Of a stretch of DNA of 64,000 nt, positions 33,904-42,042 are shown in pieces. Both the position numbers and the translations under genes were made by a program. Positions within the stretch are counted from its first letter, which is position 1. The number at the start of each line of letters is the position of its first letter. Source of the DNA: Flavobacterium hydatis. Its GTDB lineage: Bacteria; Bacteroidota; Bacteroidia; Flavobacteriales; Flavobacteriaceae. The stretch is taken from contig NZ_JPRM01000010.1 in NCBI RefSeq assembly GCF_000737695.1, forward strand, positions 96,320-160,319. The letters are read 5' to 3'. The notes beneath the pieces were generated by a model. That model was not told where the DNA came from and made no database searches. It saw nothing but the letters and a program-made list of their open reading frames with translations.

Positions 33904-34608
33904 ATGGATATTGATAACTTGTTACAAAGGAACATCTTAGGCGGTCAAGAGTACGAGCCGTTGTTTCCAGAGGTAAGCTGTGATAAGACTAACCTCGGCA
34001 ACGGCAATACTTTTGATACGGTCAGAATGATAAAACAAATGGTTATTAAGTATAACCATCAGACAAAGGAAGTTGCAAAGCTGTTGCAACAAAGTTCATT
34101 GAAAGAAACATGCGATAGGATTTATTGGTTTTTGTACAACCATATCCAGTATAAAGCCGACGGAATGGAACAAATGCTGCGGAGTCCTGCCTGTGCGTTC
34201 AAGCAACGTGTCGAAGGAGTCGATTGCAAAACCTATTCGATTTTTGCAAGCTGTTTACTGGCTAATATGGGAATAAGGCACTATATCCGACAAATCAAAC
34301 AACCTAGTTTTCGACCTGATTTATTTACTCACGTATATGTAATTGTACCATTCAACCAAGAAACAGGCGATATCAAACATGGCTATTTTATTATCGATGG
34401 CACAACCAGTACTAACCGAGAACCTATTCACATTATGGCACACGACACAGAAGTCAACTTACCCCACTTCGGGCTAAATGCTCCCAAAGGAAACCGCAAA
34501 GGCATTGCAAAGAAACCGACAATCGTTGCAAAGAAAAGCACGAATCTCCCCATCTTGTTGGGAATTGGTGCATTTTTAGGAGTTTTATTTTTAAAGAAAA
34601 CTAATTAA
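33904..34608 (+). CDS. Membrane-anchored transglutaminase-like cysteine protein
   Basis: A 234-residue protein with a papain/transglutaminase-like triad: Cys108 in VDCKTYS, His143 in FTHVYVI, and Asp165 in IIDGTT. A C-terminal span at about 214-231 anchors it. Such domains are proteases, amidases or cross-linking enzymes. As the first late gene with a membrane tail it could be a virion-associated peptidoglycan or maturation enzyme. TTGCAA pairs are found in its sequence at 34073/34084 and 34505/34526. Confidence 0.7.
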   Translation: MDIDNLLQRNILGGQEYEPLFPEVSCDKTNLGNGNTFDTVRMIKQMVIKYNHQTKEVAKLLQQSSLKETCDRIYWFLYNHIQYKADGMEQMLRSPACAFKQRVEGVDCKTYSIFASCLLANMGIRHYIRQIKQPSFRPDLFTHVYVIVPFNQETGDIKHGYFIIDGTTSTNREPIHIMAHDTEVNLPHFGLNAPKGNRKGIAKKPTIVAKKSTNLPILLGIGAFLGVLFLKKTN

Positions 34609-34618
34609 ACAATGAAGT

Positions 34619-35212
34619 ATGATAATTATTAATGAAGAAGAAACAGGATTAGGAAAGCCCAAGTTTTTAAAAAAAATCAGGCTTAGAAATGTCAGTTTAA
34701 AAAACGCCATTAAAGTAACCAAGTTTGCAGCTCCTATTGCAGCAGGATTTATCCCAGTAGGTGGCGGTGTAGCTTCCAAGTTTTTAAGTTCTAAGGGCGG
34801 TAAACTTGTGAGCAGAATAGCAAAATCCAAAGCGGTCAGAAAAGGGATATCCCTTTCCAAAACTCCACTAGGAAGAAAAGTAGTAAGTGCCGTGCAGAAT
34901 CAATCACGACCACAAATAGAAGCGGTGAGCACCATTACCCCTGCAACCTTTGCAGCGACCTCAGATTTAGCAAACCCACAAAATGAAAGCAGCACTTACA
35001 ACGAATCGGTTGAGAGTGTAACCAGTGATAGTCAGCCAGTAGGAGAACTAATGCCAGTAAGACCTGCAACTACAGCAAAAGGAGCAATCGCAGAACCAAC
35101 AATGCAAATGTCAACAGCAGTAGAAAAACCAAAGAACAATACCCTATTGTATGTTTTGGGTGCAGTAGTTCTGGGCGGTGGGATTTATCTAGCCACGAAA
35201 AAAAGTAAATAA
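34619..35212 (+). CDS. Late membrane protein with C-terminal span
   Basis: A 197-residue protein with a basic N-terminus, a Gly/Ala-rich amphipathic or membrane segment at about 35-55, a long Ser/Thr/Pro-rich middle and a C-terminal span near 173-192 ending in KKSK. The structure suggests a virion membrane protein. No family is recognised. It starts 10 bp after the previous gene. Confidence 0.6.
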   Translation: MIIINEEETGLGKPKFLKKIRLRNVSLKNAIKVTKFAAPIAAGFIPVGGGVASKFLSSKGGKLVSRIAKSKAVRKGISLSKTPLGRKVVSAVQNQSRPQIEAVSTITPATFAATSDLANPQNESSTYNESVESVTSDSQPVGELMPVRPATTAKGAIAEPTMQMSTAVEKPKNNTLLYVLGAVVLGGGIYLATKKSK

Positions 35213-35228
35213 TTAAAATCAATCACAA

Positions 35229-35804
35229 ATGAATAAAGAAGTAGTAGTCATTGGAGGAGGAATTGTTGGCGGTATGCTATCAAATGGAGCGAGTACATTA
35301 TTACCTCAGTCAGAAAGCCCAATTATGAACATTGTTCTTGCAGCTGCATCAGCCTTTGGAGCAACTAAAGTAAGTGGTACAAGTACAAAAGACAATTTGC
35401 TTAGAGGGGCATTAATGGGAAGTACAGTCATTCAAGCCTTAATCGCAGTGAAGAAAGTGTCAGAAAAAAGCCTGGGTTCAAAATTTACAGGAACAGGAAA
35501 AGGAGCGATGTTCGCCAAAGGAGCATTTGGTTTAGCCTGTCCATGTGATGAAAACGGTTTAAACGGTCAGTTTATGGGTGGCGACGGTCATGTCTATGAA
35601 TACGACGAGCAAGGTTTAAGCGGAACGTTCATTGATGAAGCAGGAAATGTTTTTCATCAGGAAGACGGATTAAGCGGAGCGTTTGACGAAGTGTACACCG
35701 ACGAAGAAGGATTACACGGAGCAGAAGCCGACGTGTACGGAGAAGAAGAACACGGATTAAACGGTGCAGAGGAAGATGCATTGTACCAAGAACTTTACCA
35801 ATAA
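35229..35804 (+). CDS. Late protein with membrane segments and acidic GLxG repeats
   Basis: A 191-residue protein. The N-terminal 75 residues contain Gly/Ala-rich hydrophobic stretches (5-20, 33-48, 60-73). From residue 108 on, five GL(N/S/H)G motifs appear at 110, 129, 147, 161 and 176, embedded in an acidic region. Spacings are 14 to 19 residues. The repeats may bind cations or a partner. No family recognised. It starts 16 bp after the previous gene. Confidence 0.6.
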   Translation: MNKEVVVIGGGIVGGMLSNGASTLLPQSESPIMNIVLAAASAFGATKVSGTSTKDNLLRGALMGSTVIQALIAVKKVSEKSLGSKFTGTGKGAMFAKGAFGLACPCDENGLNGQFMGGDGHVYEYDEQGLSGTFIDEAGNVFHQEDGLSGAFDEVYTDEEGLHGAEADVYGEEEHGLNGAEEDALYQELYQ

Positions 35805-35822
35805 ACATTAAAAAATAAAAGT

Positions 35823-35840
35823 AAAGCCGTCAAAGGCTTT
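35823..35840 (+). terminator. Short hairpin before the capsid candidate
   Basis: AAAGCC (35823-35828) pairs with GGCTTT (35835-35840) over a 6-nt loop in the leader of the gene at 35878. It may be a weak terminator or an mRNA 5' stabiliser. Confidence 0.45.
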
Positions 35841-35877
35841 GCTTGAATCATCAATCATCAATCAAAAAACAATTACA

Positions 35878-36444
35878 ATGAGCAGAAAATCAGAATTAGC
35901 GTCAGCGGTAGCGACAATTAAGGCTAAAAGAAATGGAGCAGTTCCAAGAGTAGGTCAGGTAGAATTAACAGACAAAACCTTGTATTTGAATGTTGCCATC
36001 AAAGGGCAAGCGGGTACTGTAGGGATTGTTGATGTAAATACCAAACGTGAAGTAGGTATTACCAATATTGACGGGAATAAACTTAATGCAGGTCGTGATT
36101 ACATCATAGACAGTATTAGAGTGCTCAGAGGTTCAAATGCGAGTGCTAACCTTAAAAATGAAACTTGGGATAGCACCAACATCAACTCAAACAAATTGTT
36201 TGATGCTGCTTTCTTAAATGCAGAATTCAGAATCAAACAAGATGGTAATTCTTTAATCGATATGCCGATAACGGATTTACTTGGAGATACAACGAACTTT
36301 TTCAGATGCATTTCTACATCACCTTTAATTCGTTCGAATTTGGAATTTGAAATCGAAATCGAATACCCGAAAGGTGTTTCTGTTTCAGCAGCTGCGGATT
36401 CAAACGTTCGTTTTGAATTCAGAGTACATCAAGCAAAACGATAA
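35878..36444 (+). CDS. Beta-rich protein, major capsid candidate
   Basis: A 188-residue protein beginning MSRKSELASAVATIKAKRNG and then almost all beta-strand, ending FEIEIEYPKGVSVSA and FEFRVHQAKR. The ATG at 35878 is preferred over 35839 because the latter adds residues encoded by a repeated leader. Size and predicted strand content would suit a single jelly-roll capsid protein. The gene has its own leader and is followed by a strong terminator, consistent with high expression. No sequence family is recognised, so the capsid call is inference. Confidence 0.5.
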   Translation: MSRKSELASAVATIKAKRNGAVPRVGQVELTDKTLYLNVAIKGQAGTVGIVDVNTKREVGITNIDGNKLNAGRDYIIDSIRVLRGSNASANLKNETWDSTNINSNKLFDAAFLNAEFRIKQDGNSLIDMPITDLLGDTTNFFRCISTSPLIRSNLEFEIEIEYPKGVSVSAAADSNVRFEFRVHQAKR

Positions 36445-36475
36445 TTGAAATAAAGAGGTTTATTTAATCATATCA

Positions 36476-36510
36476 AAAGCCGTAAACGTAAGTAGTTACG
36501 GCTTTTTTTT
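36476..36510 (+). terminator. Terminator after the capsid candidate
   Basis: AAAGCCGTAA (36476-36485) pairs with TTACGGCTTT (36496-36505), followed by further Ts to 36510. It would cut off or reduce transcription into the genes that follow. Confidence 0.82.
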
Positions 36511-36522
36511 AATCCTATAGAA

Positions 36523-36888
36523 ATGGCAGTAAAAGAAAAAGTAATCAATTTAACAATGCTAAAGGGGGAAAGTGAAGTTTCGTATAGTACAGCCCTTGAG
36601 GTAGGTTTCGTCCTTGGAGCAGAACTCCACACCAATCACACCGATATCGACAATTTTGCACAATATGGTATTTATGATGATAGTGGTGTTTCCTTTTCCA
36701 AACCCACTCATATCGACCATTGGAAACGCAGAGAAGGGGCAGGATTTGACGACAGCTACAAACCGTTATTCTTTAATACCGAATCCAAAACATTCGGCTT
36801 CAAAGCAAAAACAAACCAGCCAGTAGCAAAAGACACCTATTTTCATTTGATACTGATCTATAAAATTAACCCTGAGAGTTGCACCTAA
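36523..36888 (+). CDS. Small beta-rich late protein
   Basis: A 121-residue soluble protein with mostly strand-forming sequence and a Trp/Tyr-rich core (IDHWKRREGAGFDDSYKPLFFN). It follows the terminator after the capsid candidate by 12 bp and could be a minor capsid or spike-base protein. No family recognised. Confidence 0.5.
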   Translation: MAVKEKVINLTMLKGESEVSYSTALEVGFVLGAELHTNHTDIDNFAQYGIYDDSGVSFSKPTHIDHWKRREGAGFDDSYKPLFFNTESKTFGFKAKTNQPVAKDTYFHLILIYKINPESCT

Positions 36889-36899
36889 TATAAAATCAA

Positions 36900-37247
36900 A
36901 TGATAAAAGACATTATATCGATAAATACGGGAGTAGTTTTTTTGAAGTTTAAACAAGATAACGAACTTACAATTGATGATGTAACGACCTTGCAAGTTGT
37001 CAATAGCGGGTTTGTGACTGTCTTTGTCAATGATTTTGAATTAGCCAGTAAGGAACGATTGACTATAGTTCCTCCCGATGGTACAACATCAAAAGTAGAA
37101 TTAACTATTCGCTTTGCAAGAGTCGATACCTCGCCATCAATCGAGTATTCCCGCGAGAGAACAATAACAAGTGATTTTTCAATGTTCACTTGGAACAAAA
37201 AAGAAATAGACATTATTTACAAAAAATACATCCGATGCAAGCATTAG
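36900..37247 (+). CDS. Small beta-rich late protein
   Basis: A 115-residue protein with repeated strand patterns (TLQVVNSGFVTVFVNDFEL; KVELTIRFARV). It overlaps the next gene's start by 13 bp. A second small structural protein is a plausible reading. No family recognised. Confidence 0.5.
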   Translation: MIKDIISINTGVVFLKFKQDNELTIDDVTTLQVVNSGFVTVFVNDFELASKERLTIVPPDGTTSKVELTIRFARVDTSPSIEYSRERTITSDFSMFTWNKKEIDIIYKKYIRCKH

Positions 37248-38011
37248 ACAACCTGATAGATAAATTAAATACCGATTCGTATTCGGCAGTTTCTATTTTT
37301 AATTTGGATACTAATTCTTTTCTGTTTCGCAATAAATCTCATGCTGAAATCATTGCGGAGTATGGAAGTGCAGAAGAGTTTTTCGAATCCTTGTTTGCAA
37401 AAGGATGTAGCCGTTTAACACTTACTCTGAAGCGTAAAAATGGAAGCTCGTATAAAATCGATGGAGAATCTTTTGATGTGAACTTTTCTAAGATGGAGCA
37501 GAGCCAGAACCAAAACCCACAAACTCCAGTAGAGGTTATCAAAACCCCACAAGTAGATTTGTTCTCTAATTCTTTCGGATTAGGCACACTCGATATTATG
37601 AATCTGATGGTAGCCAAAAACGATGCTTCAAGACTTTTTACCGAAGTAGAAACACTAAAGGCAGAAAACAAAGAGTACAAAAAGAAATATGAGGATATTA
37701 GAGAAGAACAATTAGCATCCAAGTATGACACCAACAAAAGTAAAGGTACACAAGAAATGCTTTTAGGAGCGATACAGCAATTACCAACACTTATTGGTTT
37801 TGTAAAAGGGACAGCACCAGTTGCAGGACTTGCAGCACCGATGGAACTATATTCTAGTGAGGTCAAGCAACACTTTGCAACGGCTTTGCAAAGCATTGAT
37901 GATACTGTTGTGGGTGTATTGGAAAGCATTGCCAATGGACTTAATACCAATGTTGAATTTTCAAATGAATTAGCACAATTATTAAAAAAACACCAATTAT
38001 GGGAAGCATAA
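37235..38011 (+). CDS. Late protein with coiled coil and hydrophobic helix
   Basis: From the ATG at 37235 (MQALDNLIDKLN) the protein is 258 residues; an upstream frame from 37190 overlaps the previous gene more deeply. A coiled coil (TEVETLKAENKEYKKKYEDIREEQ) is followed by a hydrophobic stretch (LPTLIGFVKGTAPVAGLAAPMEL). It may be a scaffold or internal virion protein. TTGCAA words at 37875 and 37886 lie in its 3' end. Confidence 0.55.
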   Translation: MQALDNLIDKLNTDSYSAVSIFNLDTNSFLFRNKSHAEIIAEYGSAEEFFESLFAKGCSRLTLTLKRKNGSSYKIDGESFDVNFSKMEQSQNQNPQTPVEVIKTPQVDLFSNSFGLGTLDIMNLMVAKNDASRLFTEVETLKAENKEYKKKYEDIREEQLASKYDTNKSKGTQEMLLGAIQQLPTLIGFVKGTAPVAGLAAPMELYSSEVKQHFATALQSIDDTVVGVLESIANGLNTNVEFSNELAQLLKKHQLWEA

Positions 38012-38202
38012 AAAATAGTGTTACAATAGACATAAAAACAATCAATCCTTTTGAGATAAAGGCAAAAACAAGAGCACTTACAGAATTAGGACAACTCGAC
38101 ACCGATGTACTTGACAAACTGGCGGAGTTATCCAAAAGCCCCAAAGCCATCACGCAGCTTAAAACCAATTTTCCCATGATAAAAGGTTTTTTGTCTAATT
38201 AA
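37999..38202 (+). CDS. Small late protein
   Basis: A 67-residue, mostly helical protein (KTRALTELGQLDTDVLDKLAELSKSPKA). It overlaps the preceding gene by 13 bp, which supports coupling. No family recognised. Confidence 0.5.
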   Translation: MGSIKNSVTIDIKTINPFEIKAKTRALTELGQLDTDVLDKLAELSKSPKAITQLKTNFPMIKGFLSN

Positions 38203-38214
38203 AAACCACAGTAC

Positions 38215-38694
38215 ATGAAAAAGAGAGGATTGTCGAATCCTGCTGCTTTGGCAACTGTTTTATCAAGCCCGCAAGGACAAAAAGCAATGGCACAATCACA
38301 AGAAAACGCAAAAATGGGAATGAGTGCAGGAATCACGCTTTTTAAGTTTTTACTCGTTGGCTCTTTAGTAGCAGTTATCTATTACAAGGTACTTAAAGGA
38401 TTTTCCAGAATCAAGGAAGATGTACGATACAAACCTAGTAATATCAATGTAACACAAGCCAAAGCAAGAGCCGAAGCCATTTACACCGCTTTATTAGGCT
38501 TAGGAGCAAATTATAAAACTGTGGAGAACAATTTAACAGGACTAAATCACAACGGGTTTATTCGGGTCTACAATGAATTTGGAGAACGTCGAAGCGCCAC
38601 CTTAGTAAAAATGAATTTAGTAGAATGGTTACAGGACCAGTTTAAGGAAGATGATATTGCCAAATTACGATTTTTAATAAAAGGATTTTTCTAA
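38215..38694 (+). CDS. Single-span membrane protein with annexin-like C-terminal domain (paralogue 1)
   Basis: A 159-residue protein with one span at about 43-61 and a C-terminal domain (about 83-159) that aligns with the next gene's product: IYTALLGLGANYKTVENNLTGL versus LYDAMNRYSGTDETQIFETLTG, then WLQDQFKEDDIAKLRF versus WLREELNDADYNLLRK. The next gene's start overlaps this stop codon (TAATG). The domain resembles annexin-like repeats seen in Bacteroidota phage proteins. Confidence 0.6.
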   Translation: MKKRGLSNPAALATVLSSPQGQKAMAQSQENAKMGMSAGITLFKFLLVGSLVAVIYYKVLKGFSRIKEDVRYKPSNINVTQAKARAEAIYTALLGLGANYKTVENNLTGLNHNGFIRVYNEFGERRSATLVKMNLVEWLQDQFKEDDIAKLRFLIKGFF

Positions 38695-39122
38695 TGATGA
38701 CAACAAAGAAAAAAGTAATTGTAATAACTGCATCGGTGGTGATTTTAGGGTTAGGCATGTACTTCTTAACCAAAACCAATAAGAATGGAAAATCTGTTTT
38801 AGGAGGGAATAAAAAGTATGTCGATGAAGGCGATATTAATTTAGTTCCTGCTTTTTCTGCCAGTCAAAAAGTAGCTCTGTTATATGATGCGATGAACCGT
38901 TATAGCGGGACGGATGAAACACAGATTTTTGAAACCTTAACAGGAGTTTCTCAGGCACAATTTGGACTAATCAGTAAAACCTTTGGACTTAAAAATTACA
39001 ATCGTGTGCTGGGTTACAATGCCGTAGGCGGAAGCAAATTACCACTTAAAACATGGCTCAGGGAAGAATTAAACGATGCCGATTATAATTTGCTAAGAAA
39101 GAAATTCCCAATGTATTTATAA
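38694..39122 (+). CDS. Single-span membrane protein with annexin-like C-terminal domain (paralogue 2)
   Basis: A 142-residue protein with a span at about 8-25 and the same C-terminal domain as the preceding gene (YDAMNRYSGTDETQIFETLTG). The two are tandem diverged duplicates. Hairpin repeat B begins 8 bp after its stop. Confidence 0.6.
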   Translation: MMTTKKKVIVITASVVILGLGMYFLTKTNKNGKSVLGGNKKYVDEGDINLVPAFSASQKVALLYDAMNRYSGTDETQIFETLTGVSQAQFGLISKTFGLKNYNRVLGYNAVGGSKLPLKTWLREELNDADYNLLRKKFPMYL

Positions 39123-39130
39123 AATCAAAA

Positions 39131-39190
39131 GTAGATTTTTTTGCGTGCCTGGAAAAACTGCAGCTGCGGATCTATTCGAAAAAAATCTAC
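39131..39190. repeat. 60-bp hairpin repeat, copy B
   Basis: It begins GTAGATTTTTTT and ends AAAAAAATCTAC, a perfect 12-bp terminal inverted repeat. The interior carries GGAAAAACTGCAGCTGCGGA, identical to copy A. It lies between the annexin-like paralogue and the peptidoglycan-binding gene. Confidence 0.9.
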
Positions 39191-39208
39191 AATTAAAAAA
39201 AGGAAAGC

Positions 39209-39841
39209 ATGAAAGTGAAAAATGAAGATAAAGTATTAATAGGCGTTGGAGTGGTCGGAATCGGAATTGTAGGCTACTTGTATTGGAAAAAAAAGAAGAA
39301 TGAAAAAGAGCAGGAATTTTTAACCGATATTCCAGAGCCACCGCCAGTAATTTTAAATAACTCTCCAAATACTATCCCGAGTACTGGGGCAGTTTTAAAT
39401 AAAAATAAAATATTGGGCAGAGGAATCAAAGGTGTTGAAGTTAGAGAACTACAACGATTGTTAGGTGTTACTATCGATGGGAATTTTGGAGCAAATACCC
39501 TAAAAGCGTTGCAAGGTAAAAAAGGAGTTTCTAAAATCAGTCTGAATGCCTATTTGAAAATGCCTACAAAAACTACATCGATAGAAACCCCTACGGCACT
39601 CGTTACACCAAGAAAAGGACAAAAAGTAATGGCAAATGCAAACGCTGTAAGTCTATTTAATGCTAAGAAGACGGCAAGCGGTACGTATTTCAATGATGGT
39701 ACAAAGCCTTTTATGGGTGGTAGCTTTGATTACGGAGAGCATTTGGGGTTTTTTGTTGGTTCTAAAGTAGGAGGGCAATATTTAATCAATCGCAACGACG
39801 TGTATTATTTCGTAAACGCCAACGCTGTAAAAGGATATTAA
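39209..39841 (+). CDS. Membrane-anchored peptidoglycan-binding-like protein
   Basis: A 210-residue protein with an N-terminal span (about 9-27) and a PG-binding-1-like segment at about 72-105 (GIKGVEVRELQRLLGVTIDGNFGANTLKALQ). The C-terminal domain (about 135-210) is unassigned. It may attach the virion or lysis machinery to the cell wall. It is 18 bp past repeat B. Confidence 0.65.
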   Translation: MKVKNEDKVLIGVGVVGIGIVGYLYWKKKKNEKEQEFLTDIPEPPPVILNNSPNTIPSTGAVLNKNKILGRGIKGVEVRELQRLLGVTIDGNFGANTLKALQGKKGVSKISLNAYLKMPTKTTSIETPTALVTPRKGQKVMANANAVSLFNAKKTASGTYFNDGTKPFMGGSFDYGEHLGFFVGSKVGGQYLINRNDVYYFVNANAVKGY

Positions 39842-39842
39842 A

Positions 39843-39944
39843 ATGGGAACAACCGAAAAATTGATTATCGGAGCAATAGCGCTCACAGGATTATTTTATT
39901 TCCTGACACAACCAAAAGTAACCCCTAGAAAAGTGATTTTATAA
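39843..39944 (+). CDS. 33-residue single-span peptide
   Basis: ATG at 39843 opens MGTTEKLIIGAIALTGLFYF, then a short polar tail. Its stop shares one base with the endolysin start (TAATG), and it begins one base after the preceding stop, so it is almost certainly translated. It could be a small holin-like or virion membrane peptide. Confidence 0.6.
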   Translation: MGTTEKLIIGAIALTGLFYFLTQPKVTPRKVIL

Positions 39945-40642
39945 TGAGTTTTATTTTAGATAACAGCAGCATTTTCTTAAATGCATTTGTACGATACGGG
40001 GTAAACACCCCGCTTAGAATAGCCCACTTTTTAGCGCAGGTATCGCATGAATCGGGCAATTTCACCCGAATGGTCGAAAACCTGAATTACACCCCACAAG
40101 GGCTATTGTCTACCAGTCCGTTTAATAGCCGACTGACGCTAGCCGAAGCAAAGAAGTACGGACGAACCACTGAGCACAAAGCCAATCAACAAATGATAGC
40201 CAATATCGGTTATGCAAATAAAAATGGTAACGGTAGCATTGCCAGTGGTGACGGATGGAAATATAGAGGGCGTGGTTTTATACAATTAACAGGTAGAGGA
40301 ACATACGAAGATTACAAAAAATACTCGGGTCATGATGTGGTGAATAATCCCGATTTGCTTTTACAAACAGCGATTGCTGTGGATTGTGCCGTTTGGTTTT
40401 TTGCTGTATACAAGAAATTAAATCCTTTAGCTGATGCTAATTTAATCACGAAGATTACTCAGAAAGTAAACGGAAAAACCAACGGACTCGCTGACAGAAT
40501 TGCAAAGTTTAACTTTTATAAAGCGCAAAACATCAGTTTGGAGTTATTAAAAAAAAAAGCGAAACCCCTACCTAATTTTACTAGCATCACTAGTTACGCT
40601 TGGAATTGGCTTTCACCTTATAACCAAAAAAAACTAATATGA
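39944..40642 (+). CDS. GH19 endolysin
   Basis: A 232-residue glycoside hydrolase family 19 domain. QVSHESGNF contains Glu36 and the following NLNYT region contains Glu45, the two expected catalytic Glu. YRGRGFIQLTGR follows near 108-119. GH19 lysozymes cleave peptidoglycan or chitin; in phages they act as endolysins. There is no signal peptide, so release likely depends on the holin-like protein encoded directly downstream with a 4-bp overlap. Confidence 0.88.
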   Translation: MSFILDNSSIFLNAFVRYGVNTPLRIAHFLAQVSHESGNFTRMVENLNYTPQGLLSTSPFNSRLTLAEAKKYGRTTEHKANQQMIANIGYANKNGNGSIASGDGWKYRGRGFIQLTGRGTYEDYKKYSGHDVVNNPDLLLQTAIAVDCAVWFFAVYKKLNPLADANLITKITQKVNGKTNGLADRIAKFNFYKAQNISLELLKKKAKPLPNFTSITSYAWNWLSPYNQKKLI

Positions 40643-40995
40643 AAAATACAATCATTAGCCCAATCTTAAATGAACTTAAATACTATCAGGATTATTTTTT
40701 ATTTCTAATAGTAGTACTGGCAGGCGTTTTTATGAAAATCTACTTAGCGATTCAAAAGGGAAAGAAACCAAGGCTTAGTTGGTTCTTGGCAGAAGCAGTC
40801 ATAAGCTTTTTTGTTGCCTTCTCCGTTTACGCTGTTTGCGACCAATACCTAAGCATCAACAAGATGTTTACCTATGTGATTTGCGCTTGGGGTGGTTCAC
40901 TCTCCACCTTAATACATAGCGAAGTAGAAGCATTAATAAGCAGTTTTTTCGATGGATTAAAAGCCATGATAAAGCTAAAAATAAAAAAATCATGA
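40639..40995 (+). CDS. Holin-like membrane protein
   Basis: A 118-residue protein with about three spans (17-38, 48-67, 75-93) and a charged C-terminus ending KLKIKKS. It overlaps the endolysin stop and the spanin start (ATGA both times), which places it in a lysis cassette. The fold matches the general layout of Bacteroidota phage holins. Confidence 0.75.
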   Translation: MKNTIISPILNELKYYQDYFLFLIVVLAGVFMKIYLAIQKGKKPRLSWFLAEAVISFFVAFSVYAVCDQYLSINKMFTYVICAWGGSLSTLIHSEVEALISSFFDGLKAMIKLKIKKS

Positions 40996-41546
40996 GTACA
41001 AGTACTAGCCCAGAGAACCCAATAAAGCTATTCTTAAAAGTAGTTTTATTTATAGCGTTTTATTTCGCTCTTTGCATTGCTTTACACGGTTGTAAAGCCA
41101 AACCAACGGAAAACAAACACGAAGTTGAAACAGTTATAGCCAGTAAAAAAGACAGCATTAAAACAACTGTTATCAGTGGCGCAATAAACGACACTTTAAA
41201 AATACAACTACCAAAGGTCCAAACGGCAAAACCTGAATGTGACAGCATTACTAAAGTAGAAATACTGCGGGTATTGCAACTACTGGATAGTCGTAAAAAA
41301 TCAGGAGATAACGAAACAGGGATTTATTACGATAGTTTACGGAATCAAATTATAGCGTGGCAAAAAATAGCACAAACAAAAAACGTAAATATAGCTACAA
41401 ACAAAGAGTATATCCACATTAAAGGGGACAAACAAATTAAATACATTTCCGTAAAATACATTCCTCTTTGGGTCAAAATACTGGCTTCAATAGGCGTAAT
41501 GACTTTGCTGTTTATAGTCTATCGTATTTCGAGAATTTTTATTTAA
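40992..41546 (+). CDS. Unimolecular spanin (u-spanin) candidate
   Basis: A 184-residue protein with a lipoprotein signal (hydrophobic 13-31, lipobox LHGC, Cys34) and a C-terminal span at about 157-182. One molecule would link outer membrane (lipid anchor) and inner membrane (C-terminal span) as u-spanins do. A long helical stretch lies between. Its place in the lysis cassette supports this. Confidence 0.72.
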   Translation: MSTSTSPENPIKLFLKVVLFIAFYFALCIALHGCKAKPTENKHEVETVIASKKDSIKTTVISGAINDTLKIQLPKVQTAKPECDSITKVEILRVLQLLDSRKKSGDNETGIYYDSLRNQIIAWQKIAQTKNVNIATNKEYIHIKGDKQIKYISVKYIPLWVKILASIGVMTLLFIVYRISRIFI

Positions 41547-41558
41547 AAAATCAAACAA

Positions 41559-42041
41559 ATGAGTGTTAAAAAAATAGTTATTGGAGCAGGAATACTAGCC
41601 ATTGCAGGATATTTCTATTTAGAACAACGAGTGAAAAAGATAATCGAACAATTTGAGTTTGTCAGGATATATCCAGTAGCTTTTAAGAAATTAGATGCGA
41701 AGTGGAACGATGCAAAGCCTTTTGTTACTTTTAATTTAGATCTGAAATTGGTTAATCCGACCGCTCAGAATTTCAGTGCACAGCTTACAGCGGTAACTCT
41801 AAAGCGAATTTTGTTTTATGACAAAAAGAATATGCTCTTAGGAACGGCAAATGTAAATGTAAAAGCGATTAACATTGCTGCTAATTCCAGTATGATAATT
41901 CCGAATGTACCCGTTCAGTTGGATCTACAAACTGCCATAACTAACGTACTTGGGGCTTTAAATGTCAGTAGCTTTAATAGTAGCGATATTCGAATTGAGG
42001 TTATTGTAAGCATCTTGGGTACGGAACATAAAATTTCTTAA
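41559..42041 (+). CDS. LEA2-like membrane-anchored protein
   Basis: A 160-residue protein with a short N-terminal span (about 5-20) and a beta-rich LEA14/WHy-like domain (VTFNLDLKLVNPTAQNFSAQL, then NSSMIIPNVPVQLDL). LEA2-like domains are found on exported and virion proteins. It is one base before the polyvalent gene. Confidence 0.6.
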   Translation: MSVKKIVIGAGILAIAGYFYLEQRVKKIIEQFEFVRIYPVAFKKLDAKWNDAKPFVTFNLDLKLVNPTAQNFSAQLTAVTLKRILFYDKKNMLLGTANVNVKAINIAANSSMIIPNVPVQLDLQTAITNVLGALNVSSFNSSDIRIEVIVSILGTEHKIS

Positions 42042-42042
42042 A

